The notes below the pieces were generated by a model. It was given only the letters and a program-made list of their open reading frames with translations, was not told the DNA's origin and ran no database searches. The position numbers and the translations under genes were made by a program. A DNA stretch of 13,881 bases from Candidatus Dadabacteria bacterium RIFCSPHIGHO2_12_FULL_53_21 (GTDB lineage Bacteria; Desulfobacterota_D; UBA1144; Nemesobacterales; UBA2774): assembly GCA_001775255.1 (NCBI GenBank), contig MFCJ01000136.1, forward strand, positions 1 to 13,881. The letters are read 5' to 3'. This document shows positions 1-7,045 of this stretch, in pieces. Within the stretch, counting starts at the first letter, position 1; each line of letters begins with the position of its first letter.

Positions 1-327
1 TACGGAGAATTACATCTTGATGTTTTTATCTATAACCACGAACAGAAATGGATAAATGCAAAGGCGCATTTGCGAAATAATTTCCCGCATCAACAATCCG
101 GCCTCTGGATTGAATCTGAGGAACCTATAAAAGGTGGTACTTCGGGAAGCGCTATTGTGAATCAGCAGGGTGAAGTTGTCGGCGTAATATCAATGGCAAG
201 TGATTCTCCGCCTTATGAGGGGGCACATCCTCGCGTATGTACTACTTTACCAGTATGGATCGTAAATATTATAATGGAATCAGATGCAAGTTGGAAACCG
301 GCCTCTACCTCGGCTGATGTTCATTAG
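1..327 (+). CDS. Trypsin-like serine protease, C-terminal part (partial)
   Basis: The reading frame is open from the left edge of the window, so only the last 108 residues are visible and the true start lies outside. The stretch GGTSGSAIV, followed by GEVVGVISM, matches the nucleophile-serine region of chymotrypsin/trypsin-fold peptidases (consensus GxSGxP/A, then a beta strand with hydrophobic G-V-I). By family knowledge this serine would work with a His and an Asp that lie upstream of the window. Residues after it (ending ASTSADVH) look like a short tail. No signal peptide or partner domain can be judged. The gene is AT-richer than the GC-rich backbone starting near 1050 and ends just before a hairpin shared with the convergent HTH gene. 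The protease fold is fairly secure; the biological role is unknown. Confidence 0.7.
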   Translation, partial: YGELHLDVFIYNHEQKWINAKAHLRNNFPHQQSGLWIESEEPIKGGTSGSAIVNQQGEVVGVISMASDSPPYEGAHPRVCTTLPVWIVNIIMESDASWKPASTSADVH

Positions 328-344
328 TGTCGAAGAAACAAAAA

Positions 345-371
345 AGGGGAGCTGGTTTACCCGACTCCCCT
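345..371. terminator. Hairpin terminator between convergent genes
   Basis: AGGGGAG (345-351) and CTCCCCT (365-371) form a perfect 7-bp stem around a 13-nt loop. On the minus strand the stem is followed by a T-rich run (complement of the A-rich bases 331-344), so it best fits a Rho-independent terminator for the HTH gene that ends at 407. The plus-strand side has only a weak T-rich tail, so termination of the protease gene here is less certain. Confidence 0.65.
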
Positions 372-406
372 CCTTATTCCATTTCCGGTTTATCGATAAG
401 CCCTGT

Positions 407-898
407 TTATCTATTCAAGGGAATAATTGGCTCGACATCTATACAACCTTTATCTCTATCTTGATCGGCAGGAGTAACCATAGTTACATTCATTCCTATG
501 GCTAGTGTGATTGAAGTGTTAATACGTACATCGTCTTTTGCATCTCCGACTAACTGAGCAAAGAGTTTTTGTTGATTATGGGCCGTAGATGAACGAGAAA
601 CCGCCCCCTGTACGACCGCCTGGTAAACTCCGATTCTGTTACTCTGTAAGAGCATTTTTGATTGTTCATTTATAAACTCATTGAAATCATTGCCCTTTCT
701 TCTACACCGGGCAATCATCGTGTAAATACTATCCAAGTTCAGTTTTAACACCTTGCACGCTTCACAGATTGTTAGAGGGGTATCGGATTCTAATAGAAAT
801 TTAGCAAGTTTTCTCAACTTTGGGGGGAATTGTTTAAGGGAAATGAAGTTAGTTATATCCATTATCTCCCCTTCTGTTAACGCCTGTCCGCCTGCCAT
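407..898 (-). CDS. Small HTH protein, possibly terminase-small-subunit-like
   Basis: I do not recognise this 163-residue protein by name. Residues about 40-70 (TPLTICEACKVLKLNLDSIYTMIARCRRKG) have the pattern of a helix-turn-helix, with a recognition-type helix ending in Arg/Lys. The rest looks helical and then a low-complexity C-terminal tail. Size and layout (HTH followed by helical segment) resemble phage terminase small subunits or small DNA-binding adaptors, but this is only an architectural resemblance. Two starts are plausible: ATG at 898, with a distant AAAGGA, or the internal ATG at 862, preceded by AGGGGAG only 3-4 bases upstream. A promoter-like TATAAT lies at 933-938 on this strand. 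It sits alone in an AT-rich stretch next to the protease fragment and may be cargo of a mobile region. Confidence 0.6.
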   Translation of the reverse strand: MAGGQALTEGEIMDITNFISLKQFPPKLRKLAKFLLESDTPLTICEACKVLKLNLDSIYTMIARCRRKGNDFNEFINEQSKMLLQSNRIGVYQAVVQGAVSRSSTAHNQQKLFAQLVGDAKDDVRINTSITLAIGMNVTMVTPADQDRDKGCIDVEPIIPLNR

Positions 899-932
899 AT
901 TATCGACCGTCCTTTCCAGAAGTAATAGACAT

Positions 933-961
933 ATTATATTTGATTACTCGGGGGAAATCCA
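933..961 (-). promoter_or_regulatory. Putative sigma70 promoter of the HTH gene
   Basis: On the minus strand a perfect -10 hexamer TATAAT (complement of 933-938) is preceded at 17 bp by TGGATT (complement of 956-961), which matches TTGACA at three of six positions. It would start transcription about 30 bases ahead of the ATG at 898. The rest of 899-1037 shows no gene. Confidence 0.4.
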
Positions 962-1037
962 TATCGGCATGACAACATCGTGGAAACAAATTGATGCAAA
1001 TAGCCGTTGAGCGTATTGTAACACCTTGTAATTATAG

Positions 1038-1355
1038 GATAAGTTAAATACATCGGACAGCGACTACTGGATCACGCACCCCGTTAAAGACCCCGGCGCG
1101 AGCGCCGGGTGGACATCCGACATTAACCCCGGCAACTGGTCCGCATTCACAGTGAACATCCCCGGCTTCGAATTGACATGCATGAAAACGGGACAGAGCT
1201 CTATGGAAACACTCCCCTGTGAAAAGGTCCTCAAGGTGTGCAGGATATCAAAACCATCTTTCAAACCTGACATGAGCGGGAATTACTGGGTGTCGGAAGA
1301 CAAGCCACTCGAAGCGGTTCTCGACGAGATCAAGGGCCGGGGGATAAGTTTCTGA
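1038..1355 (+). pseudogene. C-terminal remnant of a host-like gene of unknown function
   Basis: The frame is open from just after a TAG at 1035-1037 to TGA at 1353-1355. It encodes about 105 residues including YWITHPVKDPGASAGWTSD, NPGNWSAFTV and PDMSGNYWVSEDKPLEAVL. The composition is GC-rich with backbone-like codon use, in contrast to the AT-rich DNA immediately to the left. Aromatic and Gly/Pro-rich stretches and three Cys residues suggest a folded, perhaps exported, domain. There is no credible start codon with a ribosome binding site at its left end: the first candidate, GTG at 1152, falls inside what looks like conserved sequence. I therefore read it as the 3' end of a gene cut by insertion or deletion near 1040-1050. 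It converges on glcF with only 13 bases between the stop codons. A short intact protein starting at 1152 cannot be excluded. Confidence 0.55.
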
Positions 1356-1368
1356 CAATCGAAACAGG

Positions 1369-2676
1369 TTATTCCGAGATACCCATGTATGACCGGTCGA
1401 GAAGCTCTACCGGATGGGCTGTTTTGATGTCGAGTCCGTGCTGCCTGATGCCCTTTCTTATCTGAAGCAGGCAGCCCGGGTTTCCAGCCACAAGGTAATC
1501 CGCGCCTGTCTCTTTCAGATGCCTTATCTTGCGCTCGAGAAGCCTCCGCGACATATCGGGCTCTACCATATTATATATGCCGGCGCTGCCGCAGCAGAGC
1601 TCGGATTCGGGAAGCTCATTTAATTCGATGCCGGGTATCTGCCTGAGGATGTCCCTCGGCTGCTCCTTTATCCTCTGTGCGTGTCCCAGGTGGCAGGCGT
1701 CCTGATACGTGATTTTCAAATCGAGGGCCTTCAGCTCCCCGGCGAGGCCTATGTCCCCCAGGAACTCCATGATGTCCCTGGTCTTTTCACTGATTTTCCG
1801 GGCGCGCTCCGCAAACACGGGATCGTCCCCAAGTATCTCCCCGTATTCCTTCATGGTCGAGCCGCATCCCGCAGAATTTACGATTATGGCGTCGACGTCC
1901 GGGCCTTCGAAACTCCTGACAAGAAACCTCGCGAAATCCCTTCCTTCGGAGAGTCTCCCGGAGTGCACCGAAAGCGCACCGCAGCATCCCTGATTCCGGG
2001 GAATTAACACCTCGCACCCGTTCTCGGCCAATACCCTGACAGTCGCTTCGTTAGTCTTCGAAAAGAAAACACTCTGCACGCACCCGGTAAGGAGCGCCAC
2101 GCGGTAACGCTTCTTACCCCCGGCGGGGGTTACGTCGGGAAGCGCACGGGGGACGGACGGGGAATCCACTTCAGGGAGCATCCCCTCCATCTGCGCGAGG
2201 CTGGGGGATATTGCCCTCAGGATTCCCGAAGACTCGACCAGGTTTTTTATCCCGAGCTTTTGATACAGATAGAAGAACGGCAGGAGGAGCTTGAGCCTCC
2301 CCGGGTATGGGAACAGGGAGAAGATCAAAGACCTGTAGAGCCTATCGGTGTAGGGTCGCTCGTATCGTCTCTCGATCTGGGACCTTCCCGCCTCGATGAG
2401 CCTGCCGTAACGCACGCCCGATGGGCATGCGGGCTCGCACGCGAGACAGCCCAGACACATATCCAGATGCTTTACGAGAGAGCCTCCCATCGGTATCTTC
2501 CCCTCGGAAGCGGACTTCATGAGATATATCCTCCCCCTCGGGGAGTCGAGCTCGTTTCCGGTCTCCTGATACGTGGGGCACGCGGAGAGGCAAAAGCCGC
2601 AGTGGACGCAGTCTTCTATGAGCTCGGCGCTCGGTTTGTCCGTCTCGTCGAAAGCGTCGTACCTTCTTTGCTGCAT
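1369..2676 (-). CDS. glcF: Glycolate oxidase iron-sulfur subunit GlcF
   Basis: GlcF is the electron-transfer subunit of glycolate oxidase, which oxidises glycolate to glyoxylate together with GlcD and GlcE at the cytoplasmic membrane. The 435 residues carry two 4Fe-4S ferredoxin motifs, CVHCGFCLSACP (Cys 23, 26, 29, 33) and CLGCLACEPACP (Cys 74, 77, 80, 84). Two CCG (heterodisulfide-reductase type) motifs follow at 231-233 and 361-363. Length and order match the GlcF family. It is the last gene of the glcD-glcE-DUF3891-glcF operon. The start ATG at 2676 lies in the downstream copy of a 25-bp tandem duplication, and neither copy has a well-spaced Shine-Dalgarno sequence, so translation may depend on coupling with the gene upstream or with the mini-ORF made by the duplication. 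No terminator is visible after the stop. Confidence 0.93.
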   Translation of the reverse strand: MQQRRYDAFDETDKPSAELIEDCVHCGFCLSACPTYQETGNELDSPRGRIYLMKSASEGKIPMGGSLVKHLDMCLGCLACEPACPSGVRYGRLIEAGRSQIERRYERPYTDRLYRSLIFSLFPYPGRLKLLLPFFYLYQKLGIKNLVESSGILRAISPSLAQMEGMLPEVDSPSVPRALPDVTPAGGKKRYRVALLTGCVQSVFFSKTNEATVRVLAENGCEVLIPRNQGCCGALSVHSGRLSEGRDFARFLVRSFEGPDVDAIIVNSAGCGSTMKEYGEILGDDPVFAERARKISEKTRDIMEFLGDIGLAGELKALDLKITYQDACHLGHAQRIKEQPRDILRQIPGIELNELPESELCCGSAGIYNMVEPDMSRRLLERKIRHLKETGADYLVAGNPGCLLQIRKGIRQHGLDIKTAHPVELLDRSYMGISE

Positions 2677-2707
2677 ACTAATCGTACCTACTTTGCTGCA
2701 TACTAAA
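2658..2707. repeat. 25-bp tandem duplication over the glcF start
   Basis: Copies at 2658-2682 and 2683-2707 agree at 23 of 25 bases. Each contains the start ATG, CAG CAA and the next codons of glcF on the minus strand. The upstream copy therefore encodes a mini-ORF, MQQSRYD followed by TAG (2701 down to 2678), which ends one base before the glcF ATG at 2676. It fills most of the 34-base gap between the DUF3891 stop and glcF. Confidence 0.9.
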
Positions 2708-2710
2708 TGT

Positions 2711-3475
2711 TTAGCCTTTTCTTATTGTGAAATCAAGGGCGGCGTAAGGGGCGCTCCCGAGAGACCTTCTCAAATCCTCGTTGCCGGAATAGCTTCTCCT
2801 TCCGAGCTTCCGCGCCTGTACGCGTAATTCCAAAGTGGTCCCCGAGAACGGATAGGGCGAAATTGTAAAGTTGAAACCGTCCTCCGATTTAAGGACAAGT
2901 CTTGCAGAATTGCCCCCATAATCGACGGGCACATCGGCGATCTCCATGGATTCCCAGCCGTGGCAGAGGGCGAGGGAAATTATATCTACGACCTGGAGCA
3001 GCCTGAGGTTGATTTTGACTTCCCGGGGGATGCTGCCCGGTTTCGAATGTTCCATACCGAGCTTATCGGAGACAAATCTGTCTATCGCGCCCTCGAGTAA
3101 TTTCGCATTCAGGTCCGAGTGGTCCTTGATTAGGATCTTCCGGTTGAACCTCGCGAAATGGAGCGCGACGAGGGCCGAAGCATAGGGATGCTCATCAGAG
3201 TGAGATTCAAAGGACCTCCTCCATATACCGGACTGATCGGACGACTCCATCTCCATAAAATTAGCCGGATAGCCGTTTTCGGGATTAATTTTGGGGGAGG
3301 AGTCCCACTCCTTCCACCCGCAATCGTGCTCTCTCACTGCGAAAAGCACCTCCTCACGCGGATCAGGAGAGGAAAAGGTATCGTTCCCCCAGCGCTCCAT
3401 GAGATCCCCGGCCAGGATAGCATGGTCATACTGGGTTATAAGAATCCACCCGTCGGTGTCGTCTCTACGGATCAT
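2711..3475 (-). CDS. DUF3891 family protein within the glycolate oxidase operon
   Basis: The sequence matches my recollection of DUF3891 proteins (about 250 residues, N-terminal ILITQYDHAxLAGDLxERWG and a conserved HDCGWKEWD block). No biochemical role is established as far as I know. Visible candidate metal ligands are His18 (QYDHA), His50-Asp51 (EHDCGW), His96 (DEHPYA) and Asp164 (VVDIISLAL). That H...HD...H...D spacing recalls HD-superfamily phosphohydrolases; this link is my inference. The ATG at 3475 is preferred because GGGA lies about 5 bases upstream; a GTG at 3478 is in frame directly before it. It sits between glcE (90 bases upstream) and glcF (34 bases downstream) on the same strand, so it is probably co-transcribed with glycolate oxidase. 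No signal peptide or membrane segment is seen, so it is probably cytoplasmic. Confidence 0.8.
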   Translation of the reverse strand: MIRRDDTDGWILITQYDHAILAGDLMERWGNDTFSSPDPREEVLFAVREHDCGWKEWDSSPKINPENGYPANFMEMESSDQSGIWRRSFESHSDEHPYASALVALHFARFNRKILIKDHSDLNAKLLEGAIDRFVSDKLGMEHSKPGSIPREVKINLRLLQVVDIISLALCHGWESMEIADVPVDYGGNSARLVLKSEDGFNFTISPYPFSGTTLELRVQARKLGRRSYSGNEDLRRSLGSAPYAALDFTIRKG

Positions 3476-3568
3476 CACATTCCCAAGGCAGAGGCTAAAC
3501 GAGTAAAAAGCGGGAATAGCCTAACCAAGCGGGAAGTGGAGCGCAAGGGATATATATCGGGTTTTATT

Positions 3569-4900
3569 TCAGAAGAGCCTGCCGGGATTGAGTATATTCC
3601 CCGGATCGAAGGCCGATTTTATCCTTTTCATGAGGCCGAGCGACGAGCCCATACCGCCCCAGACGTCGAGAGCAGGCTTTATATCCGGTGACGCTTCCCT
3701 GACCACCAGGCTGCCCCCCGCGGATTCGGAAAATTCCCTCAGCTCTTTTACGGAATTAATCACAGATTCCTTATCCCCGTCGATCGAAATAATCACAACT
3801 CCGTTAGCAGCCCTCGCGGACGCACGGGCGCGGACACCGTATTTATCCGATAATCCGTCGAGCAGGAGAAACACTCGCGGGACGTCCGAGATGAGCACGC
3901 CTGTCTTGAGGACCACGCTCGGGGAGGCCGGGGACCTCCATGGGAATTCCCTCACTTCATGCCAGAAAGACTCTTCATTCTCATCCTGTATTATCAGACC
4001 TTTTCCGCCGTTCCTCTGCGAGACGTCCGTAACAGTTTTCACCTGGTCATCCACGGCCCGCGACACGTTCATTATCCTTACGGCGAGCGAGTATCGTTTG
4101 TAGTCCGAACCGAGACCGAGTCTTTCCGTTATGCTTCCCGCGAGTCCGGGATTCATGTGCTCCATGGCGTTTATCACGAGGGCCGAGTCAATGAGGGACT
4201 TGACCGTATCATGGGCCTTGTCCAGTGATTCGAAGCAGGCGATATAAGTTCCGGATGATTCGGGTACGGGGTAGAGCCTGAACGTCGCTTCCGCGATTAT
4301 GCCGAGGGTGCCGAGGGAGCCGACGAAGAGCTTCGGCATGTCGTACCCGGCGACGTTCTTGACTACTTTCGAGCCGCCTTTAAAGATGCTGCCGTCCGCA
4401 CGCACGACCTTCATGCCGATTAGCAGCTCCCTCGAAGTCCCGTACCGGAGCCTCAGAGGGCCGCTGTCGTTTGAGGCGATAATACCGCCTACGGTCGCTC
4501 CGCCCTGTACGTGCGGGGGATCGACCGGGAGGAACTGATTCTTCCTGCGGAGATGCGACTGCAGCCCGGTCAGCGTGATCCCGCACTCTGTCGTCGCCAC
4601 GAGATCAGACGATTCGTGCTCTATAACACGGTTGAGTCTCCTGGTAGATAGAACGATGTCGGCGCCGAGGGGCTTATTCCCGATACCCCTCTTGGTCCCC
4701 GAGCCCGTCGGCACGACCGAAGCCCCTGCGCGCGACGCCGTCTTCATGATTTCCGATATTTGCTCTATGTTCTCAGGGAAAAGAATTATTTTGGGTATGA
4801 CGCCGTCCACGGCGGACGATTCGAGGAGATGCGGTTCTTGAACGGCGTTTTCACCGCCGACTATACCGGTCAATTGGTTAAATATGGAGGATTCAGGCAT
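3569..4900 (-). CDS. glcE: Glycolate oxidase FAD-binding subunit GlcE
   Basis: This is a PCMH-type FAD-binding protein of 443 residues and the second flavin subunit of glycolate oxidase. The N-terminal FAD-binding domain includes VVPTGSGTKRGIG (residues 62-74) and VDPPHVQGGATVGG (126-139). The segment GGSKVVKNVAGYDMPKLF, then GSLGTLGIIAE (175-205), is characteristic of GlcE/GlcD flavoproteins. The protein ends in the typical DPGNILNPGRLF. It is about 90 residues longer than enterobacterial GlcE (about 350), the extra length being in the C-terminal half. The start is the first ATG after glcD, 61 bases past its stop, with no clear ribosome binding site. It lacks the full C-terminal cap seen in GlcD, and with glcD and glcF alongside, GlcE is the best call over a stand-alone D-lactate or glycolate dehydrogenase. 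Confidence 0.87.
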   Translation of the reverse strand: MPESSIFNQLTGIVGGENAVQEPHLLESSAVDGVIPKIILFPENIEQISEIMKTASRAGASVVPTGSGTKRGIGNKPLGADIVLSTRRLNRVIEHESSDLVATTECGITLTGLQSHLRRKNQFLPVDPPHVQGGATVGGIIASNDSGPLRLRYGTSRELLIGMKVVRADGSIFKGGSKVVKNVAGYDMPKLFVGSLGTLGIIAEATFRLYPVPESSGTYIACFESLDKAHDTVKSLIDSALVINAMEHMNPGLAGSITERLGLGSDYKRYSLAVRIMNVSRAVDDQVKTVTDVSQRNGGKGLIIQDENEESFWHEVREFPWRSPASPSVVLKTGVLISDVPRVFLLLDGLSDKYGVRARASARAANGVVIISIDGDKESVINSVKELREFSESAGGSLVVREASPDIKPALDVWGGMGSSLGLMKRIKSAFDPGNILNPGRLF

Positions 4901-4961
4901 CGATGTTCAATTACCGTCCGAAGCTTTCTATTCGTTATGAATTTAATGACTCTTGCCGGGA

Positions 4962-6455
4962 CTAATACATCTCACCGAGACCCGACTTCTGGAGAGGGTG
5001 CTCGGCATAGGGCTTCATCCCCTGCTCGACGCAGGTCCTGGGCGTGGGGAAGACCTTCCCCGGGTTGCAGAGACCCTTCCAGTCAAACGCGCACCTCATG
5101 AGGTTCATTGTCTCGAGATCGTTGTCGTCGAACATGAGCGAGAGGAACCTCTTCTTATCGTTCCCCACGCCGTGCTCCCCCGTGATGCTTCCACCCGAAT
5201 CGACGCATACGCCGAGGATCCTGCCCGCGAGCTCGAGCGCCTTCTCAGGCTCGCCCTCTATCTTCGAATTATAGAGCACGAGGGGGTGCAGGTTCCCGTC
5301 ACCCGCGTGAAAAACGTTCCCTACGCTGAGACCGTACTCCCTGCTCAGCTCCCCTATCTTTCCCAGTACCTGAGCGAGCTTGCTCCTCGGTATGACGCCG
5401 TCCTGGACGTAATAATCGGAGCTCACTCTGCCCATGGCCGGAAAGGCGTTCTTCCTCCCCTTCCAGAAGAGGTCCCTTTCCTTCGCGTCCCTGGCGATCC
5501 TTATCTCGAGCGCGCTGTGCCCCCGGAGCACCTCCTCGACGACCGGCATCTGCGCATCGACCTCGGCTGAGGGCCCGTCGAGCTCCACGAGGAGTATGGA
5601 GCCGGCTTCCACAGGGTATCCGGCGTGAACGGCCTCTTCGACCGAGCGGATACAGAGGTTGTCCATTATCTCCATCCCCGCGGGTATCACACCCCTTGCA
5701 GTTATACCGGAAACCGAAGCCCCGGCGTCCTCTATCCTGTCGAACGAGGCAAAGAGCGTCTTTACGGTCTCGGGCTTCTTTATTATCCTCAGGGTGACCC
5801 TCGTGACGATCCCCAGAAGCCCTTCCGAGCCCACCATGAGCCCCATAATGTCGTAGCCCGGGTGGTCGGGGGTCTTCCCCCCGGTCTCTATAATCTCCCC
5901 GTCGGGGAGAACCACCTCGAGTCCGAGGACGTGGTTCGTGGTTACTCCGTATTTAAGGCAGTGCACTCCCCCAGAGTTCTCGGCGACGTTCCCGCCTATA
6001 GTACAGACTATCTGGCTCGAAGGGTCGGGGGCGTAATAATAACCATAGGAGCTCACCGCATTCGTAACGGACAGGTTGGTCACGCCCGGCTCGACCACGA
6101 CCCGCTCGTTGGGTATATCCACTTCGATTATCCTGTTCATCCGGGCGAGCGATATTACTATGCCTTCATCCGTGGGCAGGGCCCCTCCCGAGAGGCCTGT
6201 CCCCGCCCCTCTCGGCACATAGGGGACGTCCTCATCGTAACACATCTTCATTACACGCGATACCTCGCCCGAAGTCCTCGGCAGCACGACAAAAAGTGGC
6301 TTGATCCTGTAGCCGGTCAGGGCGTCGCAGTCATACGCAAGGAGCTCGTCGTCTGAGTGTATGACCCCGTCCCGTCCGAGGATTCCGAAGAGCCTTTCTC
6401 CGAAGTCCCTCTTCCAGTCGGGCGATCTGTGTTTCGTTTCCTTAATCGATTGCAT
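4962..6455 (-). CDS. glcD: Glycolate oxidase catalytic flavoprotein subunit GlcD
   Basis: GlcD oxidises glycolate (and often D-lactate) through FAD. It is 497 residues, the normal length for the family. The FAD-binding PCMH domain has PRGAGTGLSGG (81-91), PSSQIVCTIGGNVAENSGG and GYDIMGLMVGSEGLLGIVT. The C-terminal FAD-oxidase cap has VFHAGDGNLHPL with the conserved His and Asp, then SITGEHGVGNDKK and a C-terminal NPGKVFP. It is the first gene of the operon with glcE, the DUF3891 gene and glcF. A sigma70-like promoter lies at 6477-6505, but there is no recognisable Shine-Dalgarno sequence before the ATG at 6455. A propionate- or lactate-linked dehydrogenase is possible in principle, but the complete D-E-F set argues for glycolate. 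Confidence 0.93.
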   Translation of the reverse strand: MQSIKETKHRSPDWKRDFGERLFGILGRDGVIHSDDELLAYDCDALTGYRIKPLFVVLPRTSGEVSRVMKMCYDEDVPYVPRGAGTGLSGGALPTDEGIVISLARMNRIIEVDIPNERVVVEPGVTNLSVTNAVSSYGYYYAPDPSSQIVCTIGGNVAENSGGVHCLKYGVTTNHVLGLEVVLPDGEIIETGGKTPDHPGYDIMGLMVGSEGLLGIVTRVTLRIIKKPETVKTLFASFDRIEDAGASVSGITARGVIPAGMEIMDNLCIRSVEEAVHAGYPVEAGSILLVELDGPSAEVDAQMPVVEEVLRGHSALEIRIARDAKERDLFWKGRKNAFPAMGRVSSDYYVQDGVIPRSKLAQVLGKIGELSREYGLSVGNVFHAGDGNLHPLVLYNSKIEGEPEKALELAGRILGVCVDSGGSITGEHGVGNDKKRFLSLMFDDNDLETMNLMRCAFDWKGLCNPGKVFPTPRTCVEQGMKPYAEHPLQKSGLGEMY

Positions 6456-6476
6456 ATTATTATTTGTTCGGGAATC

Positions 6477-6505
6477 ATTATATCATTGTTAGATGCCTAG
6501 ACCAA
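6477..6505 (-). promoter_or_regulatory. Putative glcD operon promoter
   Basis: On the minus strand TATAAT (complement of 6477-6482) lies 17 bp after TTGGTC (complement of 6500-6505). Transcription would begin about 15 bases before the glcD ATG. The -35 hexamer touches an AATTTCAGACT segment (6504-6514) belonging to the left-hand repeat cluster, so a mobile-element end forms the upstream side of this promoter. Confidence 0.5.
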
Positions 6506-6531
6506 TTTCAGACTATTTCCCCGTGAGCGGG

Positions 6532-6554
6532 CGGTAGTAGGTCAGTTTGAAATT
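6532..6554. repeat. Left inverted repeat flanking the accessory block
   Basis: The reverse complement reads AATTTCAAACTGACC, then TACTACCG. It matches the right-hand copy at 9577-9599 at 21 of 23 positions in opposite orientation. A degenerate extra copy, AATTTCAGACT (6504-6514), faces it and can pair with AGTTTGAAATT (6544-6554) with one G-T pair. The sequence between them includes GAGCGGGC, which also follows the right copy. The right copy is the end of an IS1-like element, so this is probably a matching insertion-sequence end or a fragment of a second copy. Confidence 0.7.
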
Positions 6555-6822
6555 CATCCCTTAACTTTTCCTGATTGTTAGGATACCCTTAAAATATCAG
6601 CTCCCCCCACGAAGCCGCGTAATATCTATGATGGGGGGCAGTAATGAAAGTCGTTTTGATCGGGTCTCCACAAAGGCAATCGATCATCAAAGCATCTCAA
6701 AGTGTGTTACTGATGGAACCCCTATGGATTCTTATAGATATGGTTTGATATGAGACAAGGGGGGCCGCTTTGGATTTTGAGTATGTCTATCAAAAATTAT
6801 GGAATTTTATACATAAGTGTAT

Positions 6823-6844
6823 TATAATGCTTATCAAGGAGGTG
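6823..6844 (+). promoter_or_regulatory. -10 box and strong ribosome binding site of the small Lys-rich gene
   Basis: TATAAT at 6823-6828 is followed by AAGGAGGTG at 6836-6844, three bases before the ATG at 6848. The -35 region (TGGAAT near 6800) is poor. The near-perfect Shine-Dalgarno sequence decides the start of the downstream gene in favour of 6848 rather than the TTG at 6770 in the same frame. Confidence 0.55.
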
Positions 6845-6847
6845 AAT

Positions 6848-7024
6848 ATGAGCAAAGTTCAAGAAAAGTCTAAGTCATCTTCCGAAGAAACTCAAGAAAG
6901 TCCAAAAGTCTATGTATCTAAGTCTGGGGTACATTATATCAAACCAAAGGATTTTTTCCAAAGCGCAAAGGGCAAAAAATTGATTAAAGACGCTGCGGGA
7001 ATAACATTCAAGACGAAAAAATAA
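6848..7024 (+). CDS. Small Lys/Ser-rich hypothetical protein (58 aa)
   Basis: I do not recognise a family. The first 20 residues are Ser/Glu/Lys-rich and probably disordered. Residues 21-58 (VYVSKSGVHYIKPKDFFQS..., ending ITFKTKK) look like a small basic domain with nine or more lysines, which suggests a nucleic-acid or acidic-partner contact; that is inference. The start is supported by an excellent ribosome binding site. A membrane-protein gene follows 21 bases after its stop on the same strand, so the two are probably one transcript. Base composition is AT-rich like the rest of the accessory block. Confidence 0.6.
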   Translation: MSKVQEKSKSSSEETQESPKVYVSKSGVHYIKPKDFFQSAKGKKLIKDAAGITFKTKK

Positions 7025-7045
7025 TTTGATTTTGAGTCACTTTAG

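Larger units (their letters stand above)
6456..6847. other. Intergenic region between glcD and the accessory genes
   Basis: It holds the glcD promoter and the left repeat cluster (described separately). It also has a CCCCCCA/TGGGGGG pair (6603-6609 and 6632-6638 approximately) around a 20-odd-base loop without a following T-run. Near 6823-6828 is a TATAAT before the small Lys-rich gene. A 33-codon ORF from ATG 6644 shows nothing recognisable. I see no RNA gene here. Confidence 0.5.

Noticed and set aside
4953..6356. Long plus-strand open frames opposite glcD (205 and 243 codons)
   Set aside because: Both lie antisense to a fully recognisable GlcD with intact motifs and show no family features of their own.
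6603..6638. CCCCCCA/TGGGGGG inverted repeat as a terminator
   Set aside because: The loop is over 20 bases and no T-run follows on either strand, so it does not fit a Rho-independent terminator.
6560..6680. Minus-strand frame ending RYYAASWGELIF as a possible gene remnant
   Set aside because: The open stretch is only about 35 codons, and I could not connect it to any known family.
6644..6745. 33-codon ORF beginning MKVVLIGSP after a G-rich stretch
   Set aside because: It is too short, its later residues resemble no family, and it lies in decayed intergenic DNA.
6770..6847. N-terminal extension of the small Lys-rich gene from a TTG at 6770
   Set aside because: The ATG at 6848 has an almost perfect Shine-Dalgarno sequence, and the extension would place the start upstream of the likely promoter -10 box.
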